Shown: positions 9,836 through 22,073 of the stretch, in pieces
How positions within the stretch are numbered: the first letter of the stretch is position 1
How the letters are laid out: every line of letters begins with the position of its first letter
Assembly: GCA_011947345.1 (NCBI GenBank)
Contig: JAAVTG010000057.1
Location: 62,001-126,000 of the forward strand
DNA length: 64,000 nt
Source: Phytophthora quininea
Lineage: Eukaryota > Oomycota > Peronosporomycetes > Peronosporales > Peronosporaceae
Direction of reading: 5' to 3'
Notes under the pieces: generated by a model
Database searches by the model: none
Told to the model about the DNA's origin: nothing
The model's input: only the letters and a program-made list of their open reading frames with translations
Position numbers and translations under genes: made by a program

Positions 9836-12364
9836 TTAACTGTTCTTCATGGCATCCTTCACAAAGTTGAACGAGTCGTCCTTCTTCTTCATGAACCCGA
9901 ATCCGGAGTCGGATGCCAGGTTATCGGCTGGGTCTTGGATGGTCTTGGCGATGTATCCCGTCGGGGTCATCGCCGCTCCAATGACCTGAGAGCCGTGGCT
10001 GCCAGGGACGCCCATGCCTCCCTGCATCTGCTGCATTTGCATTTGTTGCATTTGCTGCATGTACTGCATCTGCTGCATCTGTTGCATGTACTGCATTTGC
10101 TGCATTTGCTGCATCTGCGCCATTTGCTGCGGTGTGTTGAAGTTCATCATGTTCATGTTCATGTTCATGGGTCCGCCAAAGCCCTGGCTGACTGCCGGGG
10201 TTTGAACAGGCTCCAGCAGCGGATCCAGCACCATCGTCTGGTTTGCTGATGGGGCAGGGGCAGCAGGAGCAGCGGCAGCAGGCTGAGACGTCTCGGAAGT
10301 CAACGTTGTGCTACCTGCTGCACTACTCTGAAGCTGCAGTCCACCAAACATGTCCGTCACGTCGTTGGTTGATGTAGCGGCAGGTTGTGAGATCTCCTGG
10401 GGCGGCTGCTGGGGCGCCGCAGTCGTCTGTAGTCCCGAGAACAGCGACCCGTTGTCTCCCGCGGAGGGCTCATCGTCAAAGCCACCCAGAAGGTCTGCTT
10501 CCTTAGCAGTTGACTGCTTTTTGTTTGTGTTGGAGCGCTTGGACTTAGGCTTAGAGGACTCCCGACTGGAGGTGGAAGACGCCAAGCCAGCGGACACACC
10601 GAGATGGTTCAGAACCTTCACGGCACGATCTCTCACCGCGGCCTTGTCGGATTTGGCACACGACTCGAGTTCACTCGAGTTCTCGGCAAAGTACTCTTCG
10701 AATTCTTCGCATCCGTCTGTCTTCAGCAGCGCATCGATCGTCGCTAGTGCTTTCGACACCACCGTCCACTGGTCGTCAGAGAGGCAGTCTTCGAGGATCG
10801 GGCCGACGATTTCCGCGTCCAGAGTCATTGCGCTTTTCAAGAACGCATCCATCTTGTCCTTCGGCGGGATTGCACGCATGCCTCCAGGGGCACACAGCGC
10901 AGAGACCAAGTTGCGCTCATAGGAACCATCAGATTGGGCGCCAGAAGTTTGGCCAGTGAGTACAGGAGGAGGGGTAGGAAATGTTCGGGGAGCTTCTTGG
11001 CGTTTGTTGTCCTCGTATTCGTACTCAGACGTGCGCGAGTACGGTCGGTTGTCTCGCGACGGACCGCTGAAGCTTTGAGTCCGGCCCTCATCATTACCGC
11101 CTTGCATGCCTGTGTTGCCGACCGGTGGCACATCTGCGTCGCTCCACGCGCCTCCGACGCGGCCCTTTTGCGGTCGCCGTCGTAAGATTTCTCACGAAGT
11201 TGCGAGCTGGCAGATTCGCGCGGGTCTTGACCGTAGTTCGAGCCAGGACGGTAGCCTCCTCCAGCGAATCCAGTCGGACGGTAAGGTTCCTCGGGATTGT
11301 ACGGAGCTGGCGTCGGTCCGTAGTTTCCACTGGTAGGTCCGCGGTTCGTCGCAAAGCTCCAACCGTCAGGAGGGTTCGCAGATCCAGGCGGACCGCCTCC
11401 GAAAGTCGGCTTGTCCGATTTCGAGTATTTCGACGCCACTTTCTCTTTCAAGCCTTTGAAAAATCCCTTTCATCGGCAGCCCGCGGATCCTGATACATGG
11501 GATTGCCAATGCCAGAGAACTTTTGCTCGTTGAATGGGTTGGGCGGTGCACCGTACTGGTTGGGAGGAGGGCCACCTCCATACGGTTGGTTCACACCTCC
11601 AGGACCTCCGTAAGATCCCTGTGGGTACTCTGGCTGATACGGCTGTTGTTGCTGTCCGTAGGGCTGCGGTCCTCCGTACGTGCCCTGGTTAGGGTCATTG
11701 GTTGGGTATCCGTAAGGAGCTCCCTGTTGCTGGCCGCCATTGTATCCGCCCATGGGCGGACCTGCCATGGGTGGAGGAGGCAAATTGCCCTCGTTCGAGT
11801 TCTTACCGCCCCAGATCTTGGAGCTCCAGCCAGAACCGGCTGCAGCATTGTCGTTCGGGTTTCCAACACCTTGAATACGGGCAGACATGCCCATGCCACT
11901 CAAGCCAGGTGTATTGTCCGTATCGTAAATGGCGTCCAGCACTTCCTTGGCGGCTTCCCGAACACGACGGTAGTATTCGTCACCCTTGAGCGGGTCCGCC
12001 GCGCCGCGGAATTCTACATGTTGGGACAATCCAATAATCCAACAATTCTATGTTAGTCGTCCAACATATAATATAAAAATATATATGATCTGGACGTACG
12101 CAGTTGCTCTTTAATGACGGGGATATGCTTCTGCATCTCCCGCTTAAAGTCCACGCGGCCCTCTCGACACACGTGCTTGATCACCTGCAGCGCCTTGAAT
12201 TTGATCGTGTGGTGCTTGTTCTTGACGCGGGACATAAGAAAATCCTGCACTTTGGTGCACGTGTCGTAGCTGTGCTGCGTCATGCGCGCGATCTCCCCGT
12301 ACAGGTAGCCGGGCGTGGGCGCATCCTCCTTGCTGGTGGCACGGGTCAGCAGCGCCTTGTCCAT
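9836..12364 (-). CDS. Tepsin-like ENTH/VHS adaptor (AP-4 accessory)
   Basis: Exon 1 is 12364-12100, the intron is 12014-12099 (86 nt) and exon 2 is 12013-9836. The N-terminus is an ENTH-type helical domain (PGYLYGEIARMTQHSYDTC, HTIKFKALQVIKHVCREG) ending with ADPLKGDEYYRRVREAAKE, which matches tepsin rather than classical epsins. A Gly/Pro/Tyr-rich linker follows. A second helical domain (GMRAIPPKDKMDAFLKSA ... VVSKALATIDALLKTDGC) resembles the tepsin VHS-like domain. After it come DLLGGF, LFSGLQT and MFGGLQL, close to the LFxG(M/L)x(L/V) motif by which tepsin binds the AP-4 beta ear, then a Met/Gln-rich tract. Frame breaks near 11460 and 11140 each need one extra base. The expected role is cargo sorting at the trans-Golgi with AP-4. 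A plain epsin or Arabidopsis MTV1-like protein is the main alternative. Confidence 0.75.
10017..10133 (-). repeat. Met/Gln-coding triplet-rich tract
   Basis: Degenerate CTGCATCTG/TTGCATTTG units encode a run of M-Q-Q-M-Q-Q-M-Q-Y-M residues in the tepsin-like protein. Two longer sub-repeats, each beginning tgcatgtactgcat on the plus strand, show that the tract grew by slippage of a block of about 27 bases. Such low-complexity tails are common in endocytic adaptors. Confidence 0.7.
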
Positions 12365-12749
12365 GGTGTCTTCTTATCCTGGAGGGACTCTGTCTAATGC
12401 GAGAGGGGGACGCCGCCAAGCCAAAGCGGAGGACGAAGGTTTGTCTTGTGGAAAAATGCGACTGCCGCTTCCTCTTGCGCTGGACGAGGGTATTGATGTA
12501 AATAATTTATTTTAGCCAATAGAAGAAGGGTTCTATTGAGGTTTTGACCAATGATGGAGAGGTAATATTGGATAATTACGACAATAGACAGATGTCGGAC
12601 AAACTATTTACTGATAGATGAGAGCTTGCCACGTCAACTGTTGTGGCATCGCAAAGCAAGACAAAAATCATGCGGCACCGAAAAAGTAATGAAATGACGA
12701 GGCTTGCATTCGACAAAGTTAGCGCCAACTATTAACGTTATAGATCTAC
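12365..12749. promoter_or_regulatory. Divergent intergenic region, tepsin-like / five-exon gene
   Basis: These 385 bases separate two start codons on opposite strands, so they must hold both promoters. The centre (12500-12600) is AT-rich with ttatttta and taatattggataatt. I do not see an unambiguous core promoter element. Confidence 0.4.
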
Positions 12750-14237
12750 ATGTATCCTAAAAGGGAAGAGTCGCTTCGCTCAAATAACTTTTTCGGCTCC
12801 ACGATGACGTCGCGACCGAAGGAAGACAGCTTTACAGTGTTTGTCGCAACCTGCCAGATCATACCTGAAGAGAGCGCTGCAAATAATAAATCCGACGCAA
12901 GTGGGGCACATACCAATGTCACCACGCCAGTGTTCAAGCAGGAGAAATTTCCAGCGATCGTGTCGTCCGCAGCCAGAATAAGCGATCTGCAGCGCTTCAT
13001 TGTCAATCAGTGGGCAATTTCCAAGAGCCCGCTATCAAAACTCCCACTTGGTGAACACTTTTACACCTTTAAAGGACGGATCCTCCGACTCGATGGAACT
13101 CTGGATGGCTACTGTTAGTAAAGTCTTATTAGAGGAACAAATGTATATACTAATCTCTTCATCCTCGTAGATATTCTCAACAACGACACCATCTATCTGC
13201 GGTTCTCTTCTTTAGGTAAAGTATGCGATCCATGGGCCATGTCAACGAGTGAACTTCGTGCTGAGCTAAAGGCGCGTAATGCCTACGAAATTAATTTACA
13301 ACCTGAAGAATTGGTAAGGTAACAAGTTAACATGTTTGGGGGATAAGAAAAACTAAATTCTGTCACTGTTTAGATGCAGAAATTGCAGGACTTGGTCATG
13401 AAGGAGAGTCGCATGCGACGGCTACAACAGGCCACAAGAAAAGAAGAAGTTGAACAAGTCCAGTCCATTACAAAGGAACTTGTTTTATTGCATCAACAGC
13501 GCGCGAAAAAGCGGCAGTATATTTCGCCAACAGGCCAACCACGACCACCGTCACTCGCTAAATGGCCAATGGCGCCATGCTCGAATCGCACAGTTTTCTT
13601 ATCCATCGCAGAGTTGGAGCGCACATACCAACTCGTGCCTCGGGATGTCTTGGAACCAGCGCTATTCATCTTCGACACCGAAAGGAAATGGTACGTAGCA
13701 TCATTCTCTTCAATTTTGCAATATTTGTACTAACTCATTTTTCCAGGGTGTTCGACAAGCATAATATCTTACAGAAGCAGCACTTCGACTACCATTACAT
13801 GTGTTTCGAGCAGGATTTTCTCGAAATGCTGACTCTTAAGGAAGAAGCCGGCATGATCTTTTGGTTTCGGGTAAATTATGCCTTAAAAATATTGGTTAAT
13901 ACCACAACTTCTAACAGCGTTGCATTGTTTGCAGCCGCAGAAAAGTTACGACAAGTTGTCTGCATTCCTGTCATCCATCGACGACCCAGCAAACAATGGC
14001 AAGAAATATCAACCGTTGATTCTCAAGGAGTCGAAATGGTTGACACTTTGTGGAGAAAATGGCTGGGAAGGCAAAGTACGCCACGACGGTCGTCGGCGTG
14101 ATACCGCGCGTGCGCCAAAATTCACCAAGAGCGTCGCTCGTGTCGTCACCAACCTCCAATCCGGTAGCTTTGACTATATCGCCGTCAAGGAACTCCTGTA
14201 TCAGTCCAACCCCACTTTAATCTTTGCACCGCTGTAG
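12750..14237 (+). CDS. Unrecognised five-exon gene, 416 residues
   Basis: Exons are 12750-13113, 13171-13313, 13374-13690, 13747-13870 and 13935-14237, with four introns of 56-64 nt that all have clean GT-AG ends. The sum is exactly 417 codons with no frame break. The N-terminal third (TFKGRILRLDGTLDGYYIL, then NDTIYLRFSSLG) could be a beta-rich, ubiquitin-like fold. It is followed by MSTSELRAELKARNAYEINL, which resembles a SAP-type helix-turn-helix, then a basic coiled coil (MKESRMRRLQQATRKEEVEQ) and a C-terminal domain ending NLQSGSFDYIAVKELLYQS. I do not recognise the family. SAP-like helices often bind DNA, but that is only a hint. It is divergent from the tepsin-like gene and convergent with the glycine cleavage gene (287 bases between stops). 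Confidence 0.75.
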
Positions 14238-14524
14238 AATCAACCAAATGCAGTGTTCATTGGTCATGTTTGAGTCGGCAAAACTATCACTTACTTACAA
14301 CCCGGCAAGCAGCAGCAGCAGAGGGTTTCCACACTATAGCACTCGAGTCATAGCAAGCTGTCACCCTCCGCACGGCACATATCAAGCCCGAGCGACGCTA
14401 TGAGCGTCGGTCGCAGGCAAATCACTCCGTGAAGAAGCCGTGAAGAAGGTGATCAGCTCACCAGTCGAAGCGCCAGACACAAAGCCTCTGCATTGCTACC
14501 AGCTTGTCCAGCTAGATTCGCGAT

Positions 14525-17500
14525 TTATTCGTAGTCCGACAGTGGTGGGCAGCTGCACACGAGGTGACGGTCGCCGTGGACATTATCGACGCGGCCCACA
14601 GGCGGCCAGTACGTCTTGTTCTTGCCACCTTGGTGCCACGGGGCTGGGAACGCACCCTGCTCACGAGAGTACTTGCGGGTCCACTCGGCAGCCGTGACCT
14701 GGTCAACCGTATGCGGGGCGTGCTTCAACGGCGAGTCCTCCACCGCGATCACACCGGTAGCGACGTCTTCAATCTCGCGACGAATGATCGCAAGAGCCTC
14801 GCAGAAGCGATCCATCTCGGCCTTGCTCTCACTCTCAGTCGGCTCGATCATGAGCGTACCAGGCACAGGCCACGACATCGTTGGGCTGTGGAAACCAAAG
14901 TCCTGAAGACGTTTGGCCACGTCCTCCTCCACGATACCAAAGTCCTTGAACGGGCGCATGTCGATGATGAACTCGTGCGCACACGTGCCGTTGGCTCCGC
15001 GGTAGACCACCTCGTAGTGCTTCTCCAGCGTTTTCGCCATGTAGTTGGCGTTGAGAATCGCAGTGGACGTGGCCTGCTTGAGACCGTCCTCGCCCAACAT
15101 GTTGACGTACATCCACGGGATCGGCAGAATGCCAGCACTTCCGAACGGCGATCCGCTGACAGCCGACTCGGTTTTCTTCACCGTGTGCTCGCCTTCGCCA
15201 CCCGTAGGCACCACCGTGTGTCCGGGAAGATGCGGGGCCAAGTGCGAAGCCACACCAATCGACCCAACACCAGGACCACCACCACCGTGGGGGATACAGA
15301 AGGTCTTGTGCAGATTCAAGTGGCAAACGTCAGCGCCAATGCCGCCGGGGTTACAAAGAGCCACTTGCGCGTTCATGTTGGCGCCGTCCATGTAGACCTG
15401 CGCGCCGTGCGAGTGAATGAGGTCCACCATGTCCTTGATACCAGGCTCAAACATGCCAAAGGTGGACGGGTACGTGATCATGAAGGCGCTGAGGTTGTCC
15501 GAGTGTTCCGCAGCTTTGGCTGCAAGGTCCTCGCGATCCACCATGCCGTTATCGTCCGACTTGACCACCACAACCTTCATACCGGCCATGACAGCACTAG
15601 CCGGGTTGGTGCCGTGGGCCGACACGGGGATAAGACAAACATTACGGTGGCCCTGACCGGTAGCACGCTGGTAGTTACGAATGGTCAAAAGACCAGCGTA
15701 CTCACCCTGCGCACCACTCTGTGGTTGCGTTGACACGGCACTGAAGCCTGTAATCACCGCCAACGAGTGGTTCAAAGACTCGATAAGCTCGTGGTAGCCG
15801 GCACTCTGGTCCTCCGGGGCGAACGGGTGCATGTTGGTGAACTCAGGCCACGAAATCGGAGCAAGTTCAGCCACAGCGTTGAGTTTCATGGTGCAGCTTC
15901 CTAGCGAGATCATGGAGCGGTTAAGAGCAAGATCCTTGTCCTCCAGTTGCTTCAGGTAGCGCGTGAGCTCCGTCTCCGAGCGGTACTTGTGGAAAATGCC
16001 GTGCTCCAGGTACGGCGTCGTACGACGCAGCGCACTCGGGATGCTCTTTTGCTGGATCTCGTCAGCGCGAGCACCAAGTGCCTCCCAAGATCCGTCGGCA
16101 GGTTGGTCGCTCCAAAAGCCGACAACAGCTTCTCCAGGTCTTCGAGCGACACACTTTCGCCCATAGAGACGCCCACGCGCTTGTCGTCAATGACACGGAC
16201 GTTCACACCGCGCTTCGTAGCTTCCGAAGCCACCTCCGCCGCCGTCTTACCGGCCGCCGAAACATCGATCTCTAGAGTATCAAAGAACGCGCCGTCGTTT
16301 ACGACCTTGCACTTGGGAGCAAACTTCCAGTCCAGCGACCAACGTCGCAGCGTACAGGTTGGCACGCGTAGCAATCGCGTTCAGACCTTCCGGGCCGTGA
16401 TAGATCGCGTAGGCAGCAGCCATATTCGCCAGCAGAGCTTGCGCCGTACAAATGTTACTAGTCGCCTTGTCACGGCGGATATGTTGCTCACGAGTCTGCA
16501 TGGCCATTCGGTAGGCAGGTTCGCCACGAGCATCCAGCGACACACCGATGATACGTCCAGGCATCTTGCGGTGGTACTTATTGGTCGTCGCCAAGAATGC
16601 AGCGTGCGGGCCGCCGAACATCATGGGGACACCAAAGCGTTGGGCGGATCCCAACGCAATATCCGCTCCCCACTCGCCAGGCGGCGAAAGCTGCGTCAAA
16701 CTCAACAGATCCGTCGCCACGGCCACCACCAGCTTGTTCTTGTGCGCATTGTCCACAAACTGCTTGTAGTCGTTGACTGCACCGAACGACGTCGGGTACT
16801 GCAGCAACACGCCGCTAAAATCTGCGTCCTTGAGGTTCAAGTCCTTGGGGTTCCCAACCACCAAGTCGATGCCCGAATTGCTGGCTCTCGTCTGCATCAT
16901 GCCGATCGTCTGCGGGTGGGCGTCTTGGTCCACAAAGAACTTGCTCCGCTTGCCGTTGAACGTGCCGTGGGCCAGTGCCATGGCTTCTGCTGCAGCAGTG
17001 GCTTCATCCAACAGCGAGGCGTTGGCGAATTCGAGACCGGTCAAATCCAACACCATCGTCTGGAAATTGAGCAGCATTTCCAGTCGTCCTTGGGAGACCT
17101 CAGCCTGGTACGGCGTGTACGACGTGTACCAGCCTGCGTTCTCCAACATGAAGCGCTTGATGGGGGCCGGGGTCAATGTGTCATTGAATCCCATGCCGAT
17201 GAAGCTCTTGAGCGTCTTGTTCTTGCTTGCGATCTCCTGCAGCTTGGCGGTCGCTTCACTCTCACTCAGTGGGGTCGGCAGGTTCAAAGGCTGCTGGAGA
17301 CGAATCTCCTGGGGCACCGTCGCGGAGACCAACGCGTCGACGGTTGGGAAGCCAACGGTCTGCAACATGTCGGCTCGGTCCTTGTCGGATGACACGCCGA
17401 GGTGGCGATGCAGGAAGGCGTCGGTCGGGGCATACGCCGCCGTGGCCAACGCACGGCACAGAGCCACACGACGCACAGACAAGACACGCTGGAGCAGCAT
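14525..17500 (-). CDS. GLDC: Glycine dehydrogenase (decarboxylating), P protein of glycine cleavage
   Basis: It catalyses the PLP-dependent decarboxylation of glycine and passes the aminomethyl group to the H protein in the mitochondrial glycine cleavage system. I start at 17500 ([21 protein letters not shown]), an Arg-rich amphipathic leader typical of mitochondrial import. An ATG 14 codons upstream (17542) is also possible. N-terminal P-protein motifs include [18 protein letters not shown] and [13 protein letters not shown]. The PLP-lysine motif is [16 protein letters not shown], near 15260-15330. The end, [19 protein letters not shown], is the family's usual C-terminus. Length is about 990 residues, as expected. 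Two frame breaks occur, near 16330 (one base too many) and near 16085 (one too few). They cancel each other, so I treat them as errors. The opposite strand has frames of 389 and 481 codons, which I consider shadows. Confidence 0.93.
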
Positions 17501-17682
17501 TTCAACTGCAGAGCGAAAGCAGGAGTGGGGAGGGGACGCCAAAGATCTGCCGATTCAATGGCTCTGACGTTGGTCGACGTGGATGGCATCCAATCGCTCT
17601 GATCATGCGGCGAGAGCAAGTGCAACGATAGATCGAGAGGAATTGACGAAGACAGGGCAACGCTATCGATTCCGAACGCTTC

Positions 17683-18870
17683 TTAGCTGCTCCAAAGGGC
17701 TCGGCCGGCGACGAACACTACGAGTGCGAAGATGAAGACGAACACGTCGTCGAGACTCTTGCGAGCCTTCACGAGGAAATCTGAGTGCATAGAGTTAGGA
17801 ATGGGCCAGCAATCGGCAGCAAGCTGTAGCATACCTTTGAGCACTGGACGATTGGAGAGTGCGAGGTTAGCCAGGAAGCCCAGGTCGCTCTCTTGAGGAC
17901 TCTTGACGTCCGGGAGATCCAATGCTGCGTGCACAGCTTTGGCAGCAGTAGACACGAGCATTCGCACAAGAAGGACGCACAGCACAAGCGGCGGGTGTAA
18001 CACTAGCGACGTAAAGAAGAAGCCTAAGTCCGCCACATCCGGCAGCCAGCCAGAGCGCGTCAACGTTGCCGCAGACGCTCCCATGGCCTCCATCTTCAAG
18101 TGGCTCGTCAGCAAGTGCTCCAGCTTGCCACGCACCGACGGATCAAGCTGCAACAGACAAGAATCAGTCGCCATTCCTTCCACTCTAAACAATAAGAAGT
18201 ATCTACTTGTTCACGCTCAAACTGCTGTCGGATGGCGTCCATGGGGACTCCCTTGTTGATCAGGTCTTGGTACGACACAAAGAGCTGATCCTCCGCCGCC
18301 AGACTCGCCACAATGGCACTCAAGTCCATACGCATCGCTACAACAACAACACTTAGCAACCCAATCTTCCGCCTCTAAAGCCAATGGCGTCTCTCACCAA
18401 CATAAACTGCGGCGACGACGATCAGCAGCAGGATCAACTTCTCCTCCAAGTTGTGCAGCTTTAACGCTGTCGAGTGACGGCTAAAATTTGGCGGTGTAGT
18501 TGCAGTCGTCGTCGCAGTCGTCGCTGCAGTATCTTCCGACGACGACGACGTTTGTTGCTGCTTGTTGCCGAGCATTTCCTGCACTACTTTCTCCTTCTTT
18601 TGGCGCCTCAGTGCTGCATCTCTCCGTCTCTTGGCTGGGTCCACTTTTGTGGGGATTTTGAGCTCCTGGGGCTCCGTCGTCGTCGCGCCGTCGTCGTCTC
18701 CAGCCAGAAGCTCGTCCGCCGCCGCGTCCAGAGCCTTCTCCAGCCCCTGCGGCTCCTTCAGCGACGAGATCTGGCCCTTCAGCAACTGCAGACGACTCGC
18801 CGCCTTGCAACACACGGGCGCGGCGTGCAGCGCGCTTCTCGGCGGCCGTCAGCACCGGCTTCTTGTCCAT
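17683..18870 (-). CDS. GET2/CAML-like tail-anchored protein receptor subunit
   Basis: Exons on the minus strand are 18870-18398, 18337-18207, 18147-17835 and 17780-17683, with introns of 60, 59 and 54 nt. The N-terminus LTAAEKRAARRARVL carries a basic, Arg-rich helix followed by SRLQLLKGQ. In GET2 and CAML an equivalent E-K-R-R-x-x-R-x-R-R helix binds the GET3 ATPase. A long acidic/basic linker leads to three hydrophobic segments: EEKLILLLIVVAAVYV, a second around GFFFTSLVLHPPLVLCVLL, and DDVFVFIFALVVFVAGRAL at the C-terminus. This three-segment layout after a soluble N-terminus also fits GET2/CAML. One frame break near 18800 (one base too many) is needed. The role would be ER insertion of tail-anchored proteins. 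Similarity is by architecture and motif, so an unrelated ER membrane protein remains possible. Confidence 0.5.
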
Positions 18871-18981
18871 CGGATATTGGTCGATAACCGAATATTTACA
18901 ATAAACACATTGAGGAATAGAACTTCAACGTGATAATTGCCTTTTTGGCGGCAGTTTTCATGTTAAATTTAAAGGACGACC
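18871..18981. promoter_or_regulatory. Compact divergent promoter, GET2-like / IQ protein
   Basis: Only 111 bases separate the two start codons. The sequence contains aatatttacaataaacac and cctttttggcggcagttttc, and the right half ends ttaaatttaaagg just before the plus-strand ATG. Both transcripts must start within this window or inside the opposite gene. Confidence 0.5.
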
Positions 18982-21900
18982 ATGAAGGCGAATGCGTTCT
19001 CGACACTAGCTGAGACGGCGGTAAAATGTCCTAGTAATTGCTCATTTGATGCCCAGCAAACTCACATTTCGTGGCAGGAGGAATTCATCAAGTTGGAATG
19101 CGCTCGCCGACGTAACCAAGCAGGTCGAAGGTCATCTCTGCAGGAACAATTCCATGTATCCGGTCACAAGTCGCGACTTAAAGAGAAGCTCGCACAGTCT
19201 CGACGACATGCGTACTTGCTACGTACCGACAATAAGGCTTATCTTATGGCCATCATCGACGACGTCCGCGAGCTTGCAAGTGGCGGGAGTGCCGGACTGA
19301 GTCCTTTGGAGAGAGATCGCTTTGCAGCCTGGGCCAATGATATCGAGAAGTTGCTGTTTGAATTCGAGCCGAGCGACAACCATGCGGACGACCCACTGCT
19401 TCGAGTGTTGGAGCATCTTCAATTTCTACAGGATGGTCATGTTTGTCTTGCAGAAGTAGCCATGGACGCTCGAGTTTTGTTGGAAAGATGGGACCGTTCC
19501 GGCGTGTTTGACTCCGAGTCTTCCGGTGACGAAGAAGACGAAGACATCACTCCAGCGGATCGTGAACGAAGACGTAGCAGCATCTTAATCGCTACTGCAG
19601 CGAAGGAGAAGCAACGCCACTTTGAAAACTCGTACGCGTACCAGAATGTTCGTCAACGCGCTGCAGCAACGCTCATCAAGCGGAACGTCTTGGCCTGGGT
19701 GCGATCCATGCCTTCCTTCTGCAACCGCGTCGCTGAGATTGAATTATTTGGCCGCACAACTGAAGGGTTCTTGAGAGAATTGAGTCTAACCAGCGCTGTA
19801 TTAGCGGGAAATGCAGGCACCGACATCTTTGCACTTGCAACTGGACGGCGCGACCTGAAATCAATGTACGGCAGCTGCATCGCCTTTAAAGACTTGCTTC
19901 AGTTCTCCAAGCACATGGCTATTTTCCTGTGGATCAAGCTCTACGCACCGTGGAAGACGTCACTCGCCGACGATATCTCTATGACACTCGTTGTGCGATG
20001 AAAATTCAGTTTGTTTGGCGTCGAGTCCGTGAAGTGGTTCGATCCCGTCGGCTTCGTCGCGCGATGGAAGAGTTACGGCTGCAGCGCGAACTCGAAGCGC
20101 AAGCCAAACGCGAAGCCTTGAAGGAGTCGAAGAAGAGGAAGCAGTCAGAAATGGGGAAGAAGAAGAAGCCCAAAACTTCACTAAATACGTCGAGTGCTGG
20201 ACGAGCAATCCCCAAGCCCATTACTCCAGCCAGTGAGACGGCCAACGAGCCGTTCAAATCAATATCACAGGAAGAACCAGTCGACATTATTGAAAAGAGA
20301 AGACCACCTCCACTAGATGTGCCTAGTGTCCGAGTGAACACGAGAGGCAGCGTCACTTCAGGCTTGGAAGAAAAACTCAAGTCGCCAGTTCAAACTCCAC
20401 GTAGTCGACAGCAGGCATCTCGAGGTGCAGCACCGACAAACAATGATAGTGACGAGGACACTACCGACGTCGAAACAGCTTGGAAGGCGTTTATGGATAC
20501 CGTGGCCGCCGATGTGGTCGCACAAGAGGCCATCATTGGAGCTGACGTTGACGTACCGTCAGACATCGAGCCGACTCATTCTACTACAACGACACCGCCG
20601 GTCACGTTGCCACCAGTGGAAGACACTTGGGAGTCGTGGTCGGACGATGAAGCTGAAGCTATTAGCAATGAAATGGTCAATAGTGGACAGCCATCAGCAG
20701 CATCGTCACCACCACCAACGCCCCAAGCTCCACGCATCAAAGTCTCCGTATCCGTCAACAAAACTACGACTGCAAGTGCTAGTGCTCATCGCCTGATCCG
20801 CAAAGACACCACTCGCCGTCAGCAAGAGCAAACCCAGTCAACAATTTCGACAGCTCCCGCCGCTCGTCCGCTGTCGTCACTACCTTTGATGCCTCGTTGG
20901 TCAACCACACGGGCCCCTACACCGGTGCAGGACAGCTCAGCTTGATGGCACCCTTTGTTGACACGGACAGAAGGAAAGCGCTAAAACCCAGCGCTCCGAC
21001 CGAGCGGAAGCATTTATATAAGCTGGATTTCACCGGTGTCAACCGGAAGGATGCAGACATCGTTCATTTTGATGCGTTGGTATCCAACGAGCCCGAAGAA
21101 TCCGATCCAGCGACGCAAAACAAGCTAGATGAGCAGCGTAGAGGAACTGCAGTTGTAGCTGTCGATACTCCACGAACAAGCTCGAGGCCCACAACGATAG
21201 CTAGACTTCGAAGCGTTACTCGGGAACAAGAACAAAGTGCAAGAGCACTACCAACTCCACCGATAGCTGAACCAATTCCAGATATTGCAGATCGCCAATT
21301 CACGGACAAGCCTGGTCACTTCGTCTACAGTGCTCACGGTAAGCGTTCTGCTTCTTGGATACATATAGTATAATGTTAATTCAATGTCATTGTCCAGGGA
21401 TGAACGTCCACCGCGAGGTAGTGCTGCGCAAGGGAACGACGGTGTATTCGCCATTGTCTGGGCCTCCAGAAGAGCATGTTCCCAGATCAAACTCTGTTCA
21501 GCTTCCATTTCGCCCACCGACAGGGCGAGAAATGAAATCTTGGCATCGGTCGACAGTTGTGGGGCCACAAGGACTAGCGATGCCACATCCTCCAGGCAAT
21601 CGCCTCCCGCCATCGCACAGGAAGCGACCGCATAAGCGGCAAGTTACCGACAGCGAGACCACGGATTTATCGGCTGTAGCGCAAGCAATAAAGTCGTCAA
21701 GCAAACACCAGGAACTTCCTGCACTGCTGCGCCGATCGCGTCGTCGTCAACAAGAGAGACTCGAGGATCCGGCCGACGACTTGCGCGAGCAGTTAGATAT
21801 CCCCACACCGGATGCTAATAAGCAAATGTGGAAGCGAGGCGGGGAACTTCCTGCCCTTGCAATGGCTCAGATCCGCGATCGGGTGGGATATAAGCGCAGA

Positions 21901-22033
21901 TTATCGGACCAAAGGCGACAATCTATCGTCGCCGCTCTTGTTGCAGCGGATACCCAAAGTAACAGGATTTCAACAGCGACTATCGTCGAGAGGCTGCAAC
22001 AGCAACACATTTACCCAGTTGAAGAGGAGTCCT

Positions 22034-22073
<40 letters not shown>

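Noticed and set aside
11100..11470. Programmed ribosomal frameshifting in the tepsin-like gene
   Set aside because: No slippery heptamer or pseudoknot is seen, and the same kind of break occurs in many unrelated genes here.
14564..17392. Long plus-strand frames of 389 and 481 codons opposite the glycine cleavage gene
   Set aside because: They are antisense to a highly conserved GC-rich gene, have Arg/His-rich composition and no domain, and follow from codon bias on the other strand.
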